Source: Chromera velia
Lineage: Eukaryota > Sar > Chromeraceae
DNA: 33,501 nt
Direction: 5' to 3'
Assembly: GCA_018398765.1 (NCBI GenBank)
Contig: JAHBMJ010000181.1
Location: 23,073-56,573, forward strand
Under the pieces are notes generated by a model, which saw nothing but the letters and a program-made list of their open reading frames with translations, was not told the DNA's origin and did not search any database. The translations under genes and the position numbers were made by a program. The stretch's first letter is position 1. Every line of letters starts with the position of its first letter. Below are positions 9,437 through 19,920 of the stretch, in pieces.

Positions 9437-10416
9437 TCAACCTGTGCGGGTCCGCTGCAGGGAAAATAACTAGAAACGTGTATTTCTTATCATCTGTTTG
9501 TGTTGATGATACAGTTTTGATGTGTATGACCTAGTCAACATTATCATCATCATCATCATCAGGTGCATGACATAGCTATATGTCAAGACATTGTCCTCTT
9601 ACCTTGCAGGTGACTAGGATTTTAGGCTAGGATTTAAAGGGATTTCAGTAGATTTTAGCTAGGTTTTTCCTAAACTTTATAAGACTTTAATTGACTAGGA
9701 ATCTGGCGGACCATGTCATGCATTATAAACAATTTAGGCTGCTAGTTAGGCTGTATAATTAAAATTAATTAAATATAATGATCACTTTTCTCGGAAGTTG
9801 ATTGCTAGTTTGATTGATTTTGATTATGAAAGCAAACCATACACTTCCTTTCTGTCAATGGAGTCCCTCTGCCTCCTTTTGTTGAGAACTTCCCCCTGTT
9901 TACCTCCAAGTTTCTCTTTCCTACCCGAAATATAGCCCTTCTTCTGTGAACAGGCCAGGGAGCTATCTTTGTGTAGCAGACGGGAGTCTAGACGGGAGTT
10001 CTCCCTATCTTATCTCTATCTAATAAAATGCTTCTGTCTGTATCTTCTCCATTCTTGCTGTTGTAAAGCCACAGATTTAGGCGATTTTCGTTGGATAGAG
10101 ATGCATGGATAGGATGCATGACGCCTTTTCTCTTCTCTTCCCTCTCGGCCCTTCCTCTTTTCTGCACTGACCTCTCAACTCTCTTTGCAAATGCTTCCCT
10201 TTTCCTCTTTCTAATTTCTTCATTTTTCAGCGCTTTTATCTACCTTACTATTCTGTCTCTTCTGAGACTCTCAAAGGAAGGTTGTCTGCCTGCAGCTTCA
10301 GACGGCTTCAGGTTTTCTTCCTATCTGGAAGGGATGGCTTCTTGTCTGTCTGAAAAGTGTTTTGACACATTTCTTCAAATTCCCATAATCACGATATAAT
10401 CTGATTCACCAAATAT
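9437..10416. other. Spacer without recognisable gene
   Basis: AT-rich DNA with an ATC microsatellite (about 9541-9561). The open frame at 10091-10399 (+) is hydrophobic and pyrimidine-derived, with no recognisable domain, so I do not call it. The bases before 10417 (ATAT) match those after 22531 and may be a target-site duplication. Confidence 0.6.
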
Positions 10417-10866
10417 TGTAACAACTTCCTGCTGCCTTGGAGGTAGCGGCAGGAAAGACGGAGAGCTAGACTAGAGACGAGGCCCAGACAGAGAGATGGA
10501 TCTACAAACTCTACCGACTCTAGCTCAGTCTGAAGATCTCAATCAGCTAAAGAATAGGATATGGATAGATCCTTAGCCATTTATAGAGTCCAGAGGATTT
10601 ATAGTTCGAAGTTGAACTTAAACTTCTGCTAGCGCTGCTGAAAGAAGACAAACTCACGACCGGACGACCGGACAAATGGAACGAACGATTTCAGTGAGAC
10701 GGCTGAGGGCGGATTAAATATGACTGGTCTCCGCACGAACGCAAAGATAAGCTTTCCAGGGCCAGGCAGACAGAACGTGGCGGCAGGCGATCGAAGCAAA
10801 GGCGGCGTGCACGCGAGAAGGACCAAACGGCGGCGGCGGGACGGCGCCAGGAGGTAGGACACTACA
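10417..10866 (-). repeat. LTR-like repeat, copy 1 (putative 3' LTR of a minus-strand element)
   Basis: The 450-bp unit begins TGTAACAACTTCC and ends GACACTACA, i.e. TG...CA. It recurs at 22073-22531 in the same orientation with about 80% identity by eye. On the minus strand the sequence just upstream of the repeat start is AAGAGGGGGGGATA (10867-10880), a good polypurine tract, as expected next to a 3' LTR. Coding potential on its minus strand (LLAPS..RRLVLLAC) is shared by both copies but looks incidental. Confidence 0.55.
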
Positions 10867-12454
10867 TATCCCCCCCTCTTACCAGCAAAGAAATCGCGCC
10901 CTCACGATAACTCACACCCAATCGAGCATGCGCGTGGACAGACTGAAATCACAGCATAAAAAACAGACACCAGAGTTAGTCAAACAAACGCAGTAAGCCT
11001 GTCGCTTTCTTTTCTCCACAACTCTTTTTGTTTTTTCTTTCTTTCATTCTCTTTCTGCGGGTGCCAGATCGTGAGATCAGCTGTCAACAGAGATTCGATG
11101 CAACCTTCTACTTTCCAAGACCGGACCAGGTACTTTACTTTGGAACCTTTAAGTGGCTCCAGGCTTTTCCCATCAGATACGCTACTACCAAAGCACCAGG
11201 CTTCATTCGTTTTGTATCGCCAGTCAAGGTCGGACAGGTGGCTACGGTCCCTGTCAACCCCTCATTCATGTCTCTTTCTCTTCTTTTTTTCTTCCACTCT
11301 CTTTTCTTAAAGGCTCTAAAGACACAGGCAACCGTCAACATGAATATTAAGTGGACACAAACGCAGAAAGAAGACGTACCTCGTCTGCTTTCTCTCTTTC
11401 TCTTTACTCCTCGTTGCTGACAGGAGACTGACATGCCCTGGGCTCTCATATAAACTAAGGAAAGACAGGGACAAAAGAGGAAGTTTTCTTCTATTTTCTT
11501 TTTTATTCTTTTATTCCTCCCACCTCTGCTCTCCTTTTCAACTACTGTGCGCCCTCACTCTCAGGGAGGAGTACTGTGGATTTCTGGTACAAACGGTGGT
11601 AGCAAGTCAGGGAAAGACAGATGGAAAGATGCCAAGAGAAAAGGGTGGACAAAGAATAGATTCATTTCTTCTTGTACCTTCTCCCTCTTAGATGTACTTA
11701 ATCCCACATCTCCCCACATTTACATACATGCCACAAGGGGAGGAAAAAGGCATCAAACACGCCAGCGCTGGAGAAAGACGCACACATACGAGCATAGGGA
11801 AGCAAACATAGAAGACAGCAACATAATTGCACCACCGTCTCCACAAGTCGCCTCCAGATGAACAGTGTGCTGTGCCTGCTGCCAGGGGGAGAGAGGCGAT
11901 ACCGCCAGACCTAGAAGGATCCGGAGCATTGCAATTCCCCCTGCAGTGGCAGACACAAAAGGAGAGAAGACACAAGCGATGCACAGGCTGTTCCTTCAGG
12001 CCGACTTCCTCTCTTCCATTCTGCTTTGCAAATGTCTGTCTTGACAGGCGTCTCCTTTTCTCACTCACACCTCCTCATTTTCTTTCTCTTCCTCTCTTCT
12101 TCGCTTGGTCTCTCTTTCTTTCTTCTTCTTACAGAGAAACGAAACATCTGACCCAGAAGGATTCACTCGCGCGTCGACTGGACACTCTTTCACCAAAGAG
12201 ATTAGAGAGAGAAGGCAAGGGCGTAAATGCAAGGGACGAAACGAGAAGAGAGATCGATCCTCAGAGGGAACCACCAGCAACTCCAAGCATACTCAGGCAG
12301 TGCTCGACTTGTTCTTCTTTAAGTTACAGTTTTCCTCATTGCTGCTTTGCTTCACAAAGAGCTCAATTGGTTGTTCTCCCCCCCAAGTCCAGGGCGGGAG
12401 CGTGAGAGCTGCAGTCGCGGGCATACGCAGACGATAAGGGTCTAAAATTGCTAT

Positions 12455-12945
12455 CACAACACCCTATGAAGGGGCGTTGTCGGCTTTGCGTCTATATAGT
12501 GTTTTGGGGGGGAGGCGTCGGCCTCCGGCCAACGGCTATATACAACGCCTCTGCAGAGGCATAGCAGGTTATAGGTAAACGTTGGGAGAACGTTTTCCAT
12601 GGCAATGGACGAGCGTTCAAAAGTTATTTCATTCAGACATGTAATATGCTGATAAGGACTTTCTTCCATCTTCTTTCATAACAGATAAGAATGAATGAAT
12701 TATGTTTGATTTTGATCTAATGACTAGATTTTGATATATTAAAGGGTATAGGCTGATACATATTCGTGAGTTTAGCTCAATTTTTTGTCAATGAAGGATA
12801 ATGAAGAGGACCCCCCGGTGTAGCCTATCTAAGATCTTATACATACAACACAACACCCTAAGGGCATTGCCCCTTAGGCAAAACGCCTTTATATACAACG
12901 CTCTCAAGGCGTAGCCCCTCGGCACGTCTCTATATACTACACCAC
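12455..12945. repeat. Cluster of short palindromes with TATATACAACGC repeats
   Basis: TATATACAACGC occurs at about 12538 and 12891, each followed by a variant of a GC-rich inverted repeat. GCCTCTGCAGAGGC (about 12548-12561) is a perfect palindrome. CCTAAGGG / CCCTTAGG (12857-12864 and 12871-12878) forms an 8-bp stem with a 6-nt loop. ACAACACCCT...AGGGGCGTTGT (about 12458-12481) is an imperfect stem. It resembles GC-cluster or double-hairpin repeats of organelle-like DNA; the function is unknown. Confidence 0.5.
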
Positions 12946-13301
12946 CCCCCCCTCCCCGTATCTAGACCCTTGTCGCAGATATAAGTGCATGGTGGCAGCA
13001 TTAGGCAGTCCTCTCCCTGTCTTGCATGTAAATTACGTTGGGGTAGGCGATTGACTTCGGGTTCTTGTCTCGACAAAGGGACTCGGTGGTCTCAGCAGGC
13101 ATAAGCACACCTCGCGCATGTCAGTAGCTGCATAGAGGGAGGGAGGGAAGGGAATACCAGACGCTGCACACTGCTCGACTACGCACCCACAGGCATACGC
13201 TTACATACCATCGGCCACCATCGGCTACTAAGTGAGAACAGGCACATTCACTCACAAACATCTCATAAACATACATTTCCTTTTGCCAGGTAAGACCAGA
13301 G

Positions 13302-13450
13302 GACCGCCTGCGGGCATTCACCTTCCACACGGCTCATCATCCTCTGAGACTCTTAGTAGGGACCGCCTGTGGGCATTCATCTTTCGCAAAGCTCGTCGCC
13401 CCCCCGTCACTCTCAACTTGACAGCGGGCATTCACCTTCTGCATGCTAAC
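13302..13450. repeat. Degenerate 59-bp tandem repeat (about 2.5 units)
   Basis: Units start at 13302, 13361 and 13420 with GACCGCCTGCGGGCATT, GACCGCCTGTGGGCATT and GACAGCGGGCATT, each followed by a CACCTTC-like segment. Spacing is constant at 59 bp. The third unit is truncated and carries a deletion near its start. Confidence 0.65.
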
Positions 13451-14217
13451 CCCTTCCTTACTCCCCTTTCCTTTACTACTCTTAGCTGAGTGGCTCAGCC
13501 AAGTGGGCTTACTGCATTGCAGGTCAATGCTCTAGCAGAAAGACCTTTCCCCAAGCAGACGCACCAGCACCGCACCGTGCTATGCTGCCGACCCCAATCC
13601 TCTTTCTCTCGCTTTATCTATCCTCGTCTCATACATGTTTTCTTCTCATGCATATGCATTTTCATGCCCGGCTTCACTTCTTATATTAGCTCCTATGGCC
13701 TACCGGTCCTCTGCCGTGCGGTATACCACCCCCCTGCTAGAGTCTCTCCCCTCCCCTACAGCTAAGCATCCATCACAAACACTCTTTCACATTGGCAGGC
13801 ACATTCACGTGTACGCAAGACCTCTCTTCACAACAAAACACAGTGGACCATCTTCCCACTCACACACAGTCATGAGCTTCACTCGCACTATTGATCTCAA
13901 AACAAATCAGATTAACGTCTTCCTGCTGCCCGATCTACCAAAGTTACTGGATGACCAGTCTAACGAGCGAAAGCACATGGTTGGCGTTTGGCAATGCAAG
14001 CTATATGGGCTGGTCAGACCCGAGCACACAAGCAAGCAACCATAACAAGGCAAGCGAAGGGGATCAGTCTCCTCTCGCACTGAAGACAAAGAATAAAATA
14101 GCTAGTCAACACACATAAAGAAGGAAACCAACTACCCATTTTTCTCCAGTTTGCTTGTAGTTGGCAAGGCTAATGGTCTCTGAGTCCCTGTCTAGTCTTC
14201 GTGGAAAGGAACTGTCT

Positions 14218-14453
14218 CGCATGCCGAGGGGGAGTAGGGTGCTTTTTGTCCCCCCCTCTGTATAGGAGACCGGCGCTTAAAGTTTTCCACAAAAAACTCG
14301 TTCTCATAATTGGTAAGGAGTTCGAAGCTGAAACTTTGTGTAAAAAGACATTGTAACGATAAAAAAAGAACCATGAAACAGATTTTTTATATTATTTCTA
14401 GAAATATAGGCTGCCATACAAATTTTATGAGTTTCATACCATTTTTCTTACTA
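14218..14453 (+). repeat. PLE-1 outer inverted repeat, left arm
   Basis: It runs from CGCATGCCGAGGG to about TTACTATTG and matches the reverse complement of 21527-21760 with scattered substitutions and indels. Shared blocks include AAAAAACTCGTTCT, AATTGGTAAGGAGTT, GAAGCTGAAACTTTGT and TTTCTAGAAATATAGGCTGC. It directly abuts the left pseudo-LTR. Confidence 0.85.
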
Positions 14454-14460
14454 TTGAAAA

Positions 14461-14771
14461 CTGTAATGGAGATTCTAGGAAATTGAAAGTCTCTTCCAAC
14501 AGCTGAGATCCTATGTTGTCTGTGCACAAATGTATCGGTAGGAGCACACGGTCAATCTACCATAATCCAGTACAATCCAACAGGCTGCTGTCTGATTCAA
14601 TTGGAATTTATCGAATACATGCTAATTACACGACATACAAAAAACGCATGCATGCGAAAAACCATCGGAGACTAACGCTTCGCATACACGCCGAGCTAAA
14701 CATTAATAGCTCAAAATCAGCATGCTAATTAATCGCAGTATTACGTCGATCCTTGCAAGCCGATAGATAGA
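14461..14771 (-). repeat. PLE-1 pseudo-LTR, left copy (3' side)
   Basis: It matches 21216-21526 in the same orientation at a constant offset of 6755 bp with about ten substitutions. Shared blocks include GAAATTGAAAGTCTCTTCC and GCATGCATGCGAAAAACC. Direct terminal repeats of this kind are typical of Penelope-like elements and arise from tandem or template-jumped copies rather than LTR-type replication. No CTGANGA...GAAA hammerhead core was found on either strand. Confidence 0.85.
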
Positions 14772-14917
14772 TCATAGACATGATTAGAGAACACACGTAG
14801 TGTTCCGCACGCGACGCCCCTCCGTATCTATACCGCTGTCTTTTGTCTATCGCTGACGGTTCTTAGGTGCACTTGCGGAAGCAAACGACAACAAAAGGCC
14901 GTAACGTTGAAAATCAG

Positions 14918-16668
14918 TCATATGTAGATTATTTTAGAACAAAACAAAGAAAGGACAAAGAGAAGACCATCATCACCAGTCCGACGGACTGCAGACATGA
15001 ACAAATCAAGCAAAAACAAAACAGGCCATCTCAAAATATACAACTCCAAAAACAGAAAAGTAAGTTCGTCAACCAGGACAACCGCAGGTACATTACAAGA
15101 AAGAAGTGTCCGAATAAGATGAGAGGATATTAGGCCCTTCTTAGCCGAAACAGAAGGAACACAGGAGAAAGCATACATCAGATGCACTCTACGAAGTGAA
15201 GGTAGGTTAGGAAAAGACGACCATCCTCCAGAAATGGGCAACAGAGAAAAAGCAACCAAATCACGAAAGAAATTAAAAAGAACATCACGGTTAGGATTAA
15301 CAGCAGCAAAAAGCAAAATCGAAGGAGATTCCGGCAAAGAGAAAAGACGCAGACCAAGCACCGTAGATCCCTTCTGACGCTCTAAAATGTATGTAGGACT
15401 GTAGAAGTCTTCCTCAAGTAACTTTTCCATGATGGGGTCATCCGACACGTCACTCATACCACAGTCAGACCTAAAAACAATCGTTCTATCGTCCATATAT
15501 CTCCCTGCTATCCATTTCTCCCCCTCCCATGAAGGCTTCGATCTCATCAATGCAACAGAGTACTCTTTCCACGAGGCAAAAAATCGGGCCTCGCCAGGAG
15601 AGCATGGACTCCCTTGAGGAAAACCTTCATGCCGTTTGACCATCTTCCCTCGAACTCGAATTACATTCGAAACAAAATCAAGATTAATTATACGAACCAG
15701 CATATCAAGAGGGCAAGAAAGTGCATTCGCATAATTGCAGTGGGAGGATAAAAAAGCACTAGGTTTTAAGTAACGTCTCCAAGAATACCACTTCTTACGC
15801 TTTCCCGGACCCGCCTCCTTAATACAAAAAGACTTATGGGTCGGCAACACAACAAAGCGATATCTAGAGGAAGAATGAATGAAATGAATAAAGTTATTCA
15901 AACAAGAAAGGAAATTAGCTCTGGATAGAGAGGGAAAAAATGCTTTGATGTCGTCCACCAGTAGACCAAGTCCACTCCGAGGCCAATACGAATTAGAAGA
16001 AACACAAGAGCCACGATTTGCAAGTCTCCCAAACCCTGAATTAAAGATCCCAACCTTATCCTGAAAAGCAAAGACAGAGTCAAAGTCACAATGCGGCGAA
16101 AAGTAAGAAAGACAGCCATTCAAAGCCTTGCAAAGGAAAGAGAAAATCTCACGTCTGGCATGCCTCTTGTAAGATACCAATGGCCTGTACTTCAAAGAGG
16201 ACCAAGACTCAGGGAGCTCCCCCTCAACTCCCCAAGACTTATGTTTCACCCAAAGGATCCCAATCCCAAAGTGGTGTTTCTTCCTGTCGAATTTCTTGAA
16301 CTGATTCAAAAAAGACACCCATGCATCCTTTTTATTCTGAAAACCATTCTCCAGAAGGTCCAGAGAAGCAGAAAACTCACCCTCCCCAATTTTTCTATAA
16401 GAAGAATCAAAAAGAAAAGCTCTCGCCACTGCCTCAATGTATTTCCCTTTACACAAAAAAGCCAGATCTCCTCTGGCCTTATCAACTAGCATAACCGCTA
16501 GAGCAGTCAATAACTTTCTGATTGCCATAGACTGATTGCCATAGACTTCCTTGGGACGGCCGGCCCCTTTCTCATTTGCCTGAGCATACGAAAGCGTTGA
16601 AACCCACCACTCCCGAAGGTCGGCAATCATTGCAGGAGACAAGACCCCTTTCATTGACCTGCCTCTTG
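14918..16668 (-). CDS. PLE-1 reverse transcriptase, catalytic and C-terminal part
   Basis: RNA-templated DNA synthesis for element copying. Visible motifs: YRPLVSYKRHARREIF (template-binding region), motif A LLVDDIKAFFPSL, motif B GFPQGSPCSPGEARF, motif C AGRYMDDRTIVF (YMDD at 15488-15499), then TVLGLRLF and a hydrophobic C-terminal thumb. All catalytic Asp residues are present. The open frame ends at TAA 14918. The apparent start crosses the N at 16669 and is artificial. The stretch 15711-16668 is repeated at 16670-17627; skipping the repeat joins this frame to 18132-17628 without a shift. YMDD differs from the YIDD/YVDD usual in Penelope-like RTs. Confidence 0.82.
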
Positions 16669-17627
16669 NGGGCAAGAAAGTGCATTCGCATAATTGCAGT
16701 GGGAGGATAAAAAAGCACTAGGTTTTAAGTAACGTCTCCAAGAATACCACTTCTTACGCTTTCCCGGACCCGCCTCCTTAATACAAAAAGACTTATGGGT
16801 CGGCAACACAACAAAGCGATATCTAGAGGAAGAATGAATGAAATGAATAAAGTTATTCAAACAAGAAAGGAAATTAGCTCTGGATAGAGAGGGAAAAAAT
16901 GCTTTGATGTCGTCCACCAGTAGACCAAGTCCACTCCGAGGCCAATACGAATTAGAAGAAACACAAGAGCCACGATTTGCAAGTCTCCCAAACCCTGAAT
17001 TAAAGATCCCAACCTTATCCTGAAAAGCAAAGACAGAGTCAAAGTCACAATGCGGCGAAAAGTAAGAAAGACAGCCATTCAAAGCCTTGCAAAGGAAAGA
17101 GAAAATCTCACGTCTGGCATGCCTCTTGTAAGATACCAATGGCCTGTACTTCAAAGAGGACCAAGACTCAGGGAGCTCCCCCTCAACTCCCCAAGACTTA
17201 CGTTTCACCCAAAGGATCCCAATCCCAAAGTGGTGTTTCTTCCTGTCGAATTTCTTGAACTGATTCAAAAAAGACACCCATGCATCCTTTTTATTCTGAA
17301 AACCATTCTCCAGAAGGTCCAGAGAAGCAGAAAACTCACCCTCCCCAATTTTTCTATAAGAAGAATCAAAAAGAAAAGCTCTCGCCACTGCCTCAATGTA
17401 TTTCCCTTTACACAAAAAAGCCAGATCTCCTCTGGCCTTATCAACTAGCATAACCGCTAGAGCAGTCAATAACTTTCTGATTGCCATAGACTGATTGCCA
17501 TAGACTTCCTTGGGACGGCCGGCCCCTTTCTCATTTGCCTGAGCATACGAAAGCGTTGAAACCCACCACTCCCGAAGGTCGGCAATCATTGCAGGAGACA
17601 AGACCCCTTTCATTGACCTGCCTCTTG
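15711..17627. repeat. 958-bp tandem duplication joined by a single N (probable assembly artefact)
   Basis: 15711-16668 and 16670-17627 are identical except for at least one substitution (T versus C, His versus Arg codon, near 16242/17201). The junction is exactly the N at 16669. The duplication breaks the RT frame (959 bp is not a multiple of 3), and removing one copy restores it. The pattern fits two contig ends that overlap by 958 bp and were joined without merging. Confidence 0.88.
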
Positions 17628-18132
17628 TATTCTCCCTCCCCCTCCCCCTTCCCATTATCCTTCCTAGACCAACCCCGTCCCGAGTGCCACCATCAGAAGT
17701 GAGAACAGAACGGAGGAAAGACTCAATACCCTTCGAGACAACATTCCATGCACCAGTGTTAGGCCATAATTTGGCCTTGGAAGAAAAGTTAGGAGGAAGA
17801 GAGAAGAAAGATCTAAGAGAAGAAGATGCAGACAGTAGACAACACACATGACCATCAAGCAAAGGAAGATCAAATAATTCCGCAATCTCTCTACAATGAC
17901 ATGACGATCCATAAGAAGAACCTTCACCCCCTCCTCCTTCCCCACAAATCCCATATGTATTGTCCAAAGTCTGTTGGAGATCAGTCAGCTTTGTAGGGAG
18001 AAGGCGAAGCCTCATGTTTAACAATGGAGACACAGTTTTCCTTATCTCCTCAAACATGGCAAAATAAAAAGATCGGAAAAAAAACAAGTCGGCGAGGGGC
18101 ACCCGAATCGTAATCAGCTCCTCTCTGAGCAA
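16670..18132 (-). CDS. PLE-1 reverse transcriptase, N-terminal part plus duplicated core
   Basis: It continues the GIY-YIG frame after a single TAG (18145-18147). The first codon here is TTG, so this is not an independent start. 18132 to 17628 is unique: SAATLLREEL, a Gly-rich CGEGGGGEG stretch, SCHCREIAELF, then GRGRGRENTRGRSMKG. After that the sequence duplicates 15711-16668 and is cut at the N. I do not see the DKG motif of canonical Penelope RTs in the unique part, as reported for the permuted group. Functionally it should be read together with 14918-16668 as one RT of roughly 750 codons after collapsing the duplication. Confidence 0.75.
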
Positions 18133-18144
18133 AGTCGCTGCTGA

Positions 18145-19446
18145 CTAGCCATTGAACTTGCACATTCGTCTCACATTCAAGTCAAAAGTTGCCTTCCCTC
18201 CCCCAAGAATCCCGCCCCTGGGCACCATGCGCATACATGCACTCAAATCATTCTTCGTCGTATCAAATGAACGAAAAGACGAATCGGGAAGGACCTTCTT
18301 GAACAATGCAGTCAGCAGTCGTGCACAAAAAAGAGAAATCACGTCCCCTTCCCCTCTTTTCGCCCCCACACCCTCTTTGCCAGTGACCCTATAGAGGAAA
18401 AGGGAGCGAGATTGGAAAATGCCCCCTTTATCAACTCTTCCCGCCAACTTCAACATGTGAACAGAAGATTCAAGTCTCCTCCTCAGACTTGAGACCCTGT
18501 CACTACACCTGCACGCAATTGAGCGAACATCCCTTTTATTAGGGTCCCTCAAATTACGCACCGGGTCATTCTTGAATCTCTTCAACACACCAATTGTATT
18601 CCATGTAGGTTTGTATGCACGAATACATAAGTATTCCATCATGCGCAAATTCATCTGACCACCCTCAATCTTTGTAATAGGAAGGATAACAAAGAGGCCA
18701 TGTCTGGAAGCATCAGCAGACAAAACAGAATAGAAGCGATATGCATACCCACGACCCATCTTATTACATTTCTTCCCAACGCGACATGGTTTTAATGCAC
18801 TCGTGAGGTGCTGAAAGAACCGATCGAGCGCCCTACCAACGGTACTTCCAATATAAAAGCCTCTCTTCCATTGTGACCAAATCAAATATATTACTCCCTT
18901 GTCCCACCATGATGCATCCTCTCCCACCCCCGCACAAGCATTCTTGACCTCTCTCAGAAAGGAAGAATATTTCATATTAGACAGACCTAACCATGTAGAA
19001 GCAGCCAGCGAATGGGAATATACAAGTCTCCTCAAACATTTCTGACTAAACCCTCTCTTAAAGACAGTCCGAAGCTTGCAAGAAGGATTCATCACATCCT
19101 CAGGAGACGCAGGCATAACATGGAGAGTGTATGAAGGTGGCTGTGTTATCTGAATGACAAGAACCGTCGTCAATGGGCAATCGCATCTGTGAATCTCCAA
19201 TACGCAAACAGGACAGGCTTGAACTGCGTGCACATGGAGGGATGCAACAAACATCCGCACCCCAGCCAATCTGAGGGAAAGACGATCAAGGTCAGACTCC
19301 ACTTTCTCTCTCACACTTTCCCTGCCAAAACCCCTTCCATTCCCTGTATCCTTCCCAATCACTCCAACCAGTTCCCTCACTTTCTCATGTAATTCATCAG
19401 ACAAAGACAACAAAAAAGAGGAATCAAAATTAATTTGAACATTCAA
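18145..19446 (-). CDS. PLE-1 GIY-YIG endonuclease domain protein
   Basis: It would cut target DNA for insertion. GIY-YIG signature: VIYLIW (residues 185-190), FYIGST (197-202), Arg205/Arg209, His213, and the catalytic Glu in MMEYLCIRAYKPTWN (Glu271). Upstream is a Cys/His group, CPVC (78-81) and HRCDC (86-90), which could be the zinc finger that accompanies the nuclease in permuted Penelope elements. Downstream is a second Cys group (IACRCSD). The displayed start is TTG; the frame is open upstream to TGA 19486. It ends in TAG 18145 and the RT follows in the same frame four codons later, so nuclease and RT were or are one polyprotein. Confidence 0.83.
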   Translation of the reverse strand: MNVQINFDSSFLLSLSDELHEKVRELVGVIGKDTGNGRGFGRESVREKVESDLDRLSLRLAGVRMFVASLHVHAVQACPVCVLEIHRCDCPLTTVLVIQITQPPSYTLHVMPASPEDVMNPSCKLRTVFKRGFSQKCLRRLVYSHSLAASTWLGLSNMKYSSFLREVKNACAGVGEDASWWDKGVIYLIWSQWKRGFYIGSTVGRALDRFFQHLTSALKPCRVGKKCNKMGRGYAYRFYSVLSADASRHGLFVILPITKIEGGQMNLRMMEYLCIRAYKPTWNTIGVLKRFKNDPVRNLRDPNKRDVRSIACRCSDRVSSLRRRLESSVHMLKLAGRVDKGGIFQSRSLFLYRVTGKEGVGAKRGEGDVISLFCARLLTALFKKVLPDSSFRSFDTTKNDLSACMRMVPRGGILGGGKATFDLNVRRMCKFNG

Positions 19447-19485
19447 CTGACCACTGCTCCTCCTGACATGCTCTTGAGTCCCTAG

Positions 19486-19911
19486 TCACTCAAGTCCCAG
19501 CTGGCGACCTCCCATTCCCTTCTCCCCCTCTCCTTCCTTCTTCTGCTGCAGACAGAGAGCCTCAACCCTCTTCTTCTGTATGATGAAAGCATAAACGAGT
19601 TCCAGAAGGTCACAGCCCTCCAGATCCCCGTCCACTGCACTGTCCCTCAGCGCTGAGATCATCTCCCTCCTCATCTGGCCCCGCCGTGTTTCACTGTACA
19701 TGACAGACACCATCAGTCTGGCATCATCTATACATTCTTGCCAGAGTTTCCCCCCTAGACCTCCATTCTTCGGTTGTCGATATACCGGAAGGTCAACCAG
19801 TGTCTCGTATGCGATCCTCCCACCTACCATCGGCACATTTAGGGGGAAGATTTGCATTTCATTCATTGTGGGCCTGTCCCTCCCAGCAGACGATGGTCTG
19901 AAAGGCGTCAT
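19486..19911 (-). CDS. PLE-1 ORF1-like region, C-terminal part
   Basis: It is in the same frame as the GIY-YIG ORF, ending at TGA 19486 only 40 bases before it. It starts with an ATG at 19911, just after TGA 19921. The predicted protein is helical and charged (ECIDDARLMVSVMYSETRRGQ, LLELVYAFIIQKKRVEAL) and ends in a KKEGEGEKG tail. No domain is recognised. It may be the C-terminal part of an RNA-binding ORF1 product or an N-terminal extension of the nuclease-RT polyprotein. Confidence 0.5.
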   Translation of the reverse strand: MTPFRPSSAGRDRPTMNEMQIFPLNVPMVGGRIAYETLVDLPVYRQPKNGGLGGKLWQECIDDARLMVSVMYSETRRGQMRREMISALRDSAVDGDLEGCDLLELVYAFIIQKKRVEALCLQQKKEGEGEKGMGGRQLGLE

Positions 19912-19920
19912 AGCTCTCTT

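Larger units (their letters stand above)
10867..14217. other. Unassigned region, possibly LTR-element interior or host DNA with introns
   Basis: No reading frame here has a recognisable domain. Several pyrimidine tracts ending in AG (for example about 11030-11065 and 12055-12135) look like eukaryotic splice acceptors, so a spliced + strand gene is possible but exons cannot be placed. A degenerate 59-bp tandem repeat with GGGCATTCACCTT starts near 13302, 13361 and 13420. If the flanking repeats are LTRs, this would be interior that has lost, or never had, gag-pol. Confidence 0.4.

Noticed and set aside
11028-12440. Protein-coding gene in several + strand open frames
   Set aside because: The frames run through pyrimidine tracts that look like introns and show no domain. 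Exons may exist but cannot be defined from sequence alone.
14461-14771. Hammerhead ribozyme in PLE-1 pseudo-LTRs
   Set aside because: I searched both strands for CTGANGA followed by a stem and GAA. Nearest text (CTGATTC, CTGAGAT) lacks the conserved G8-A9 core.
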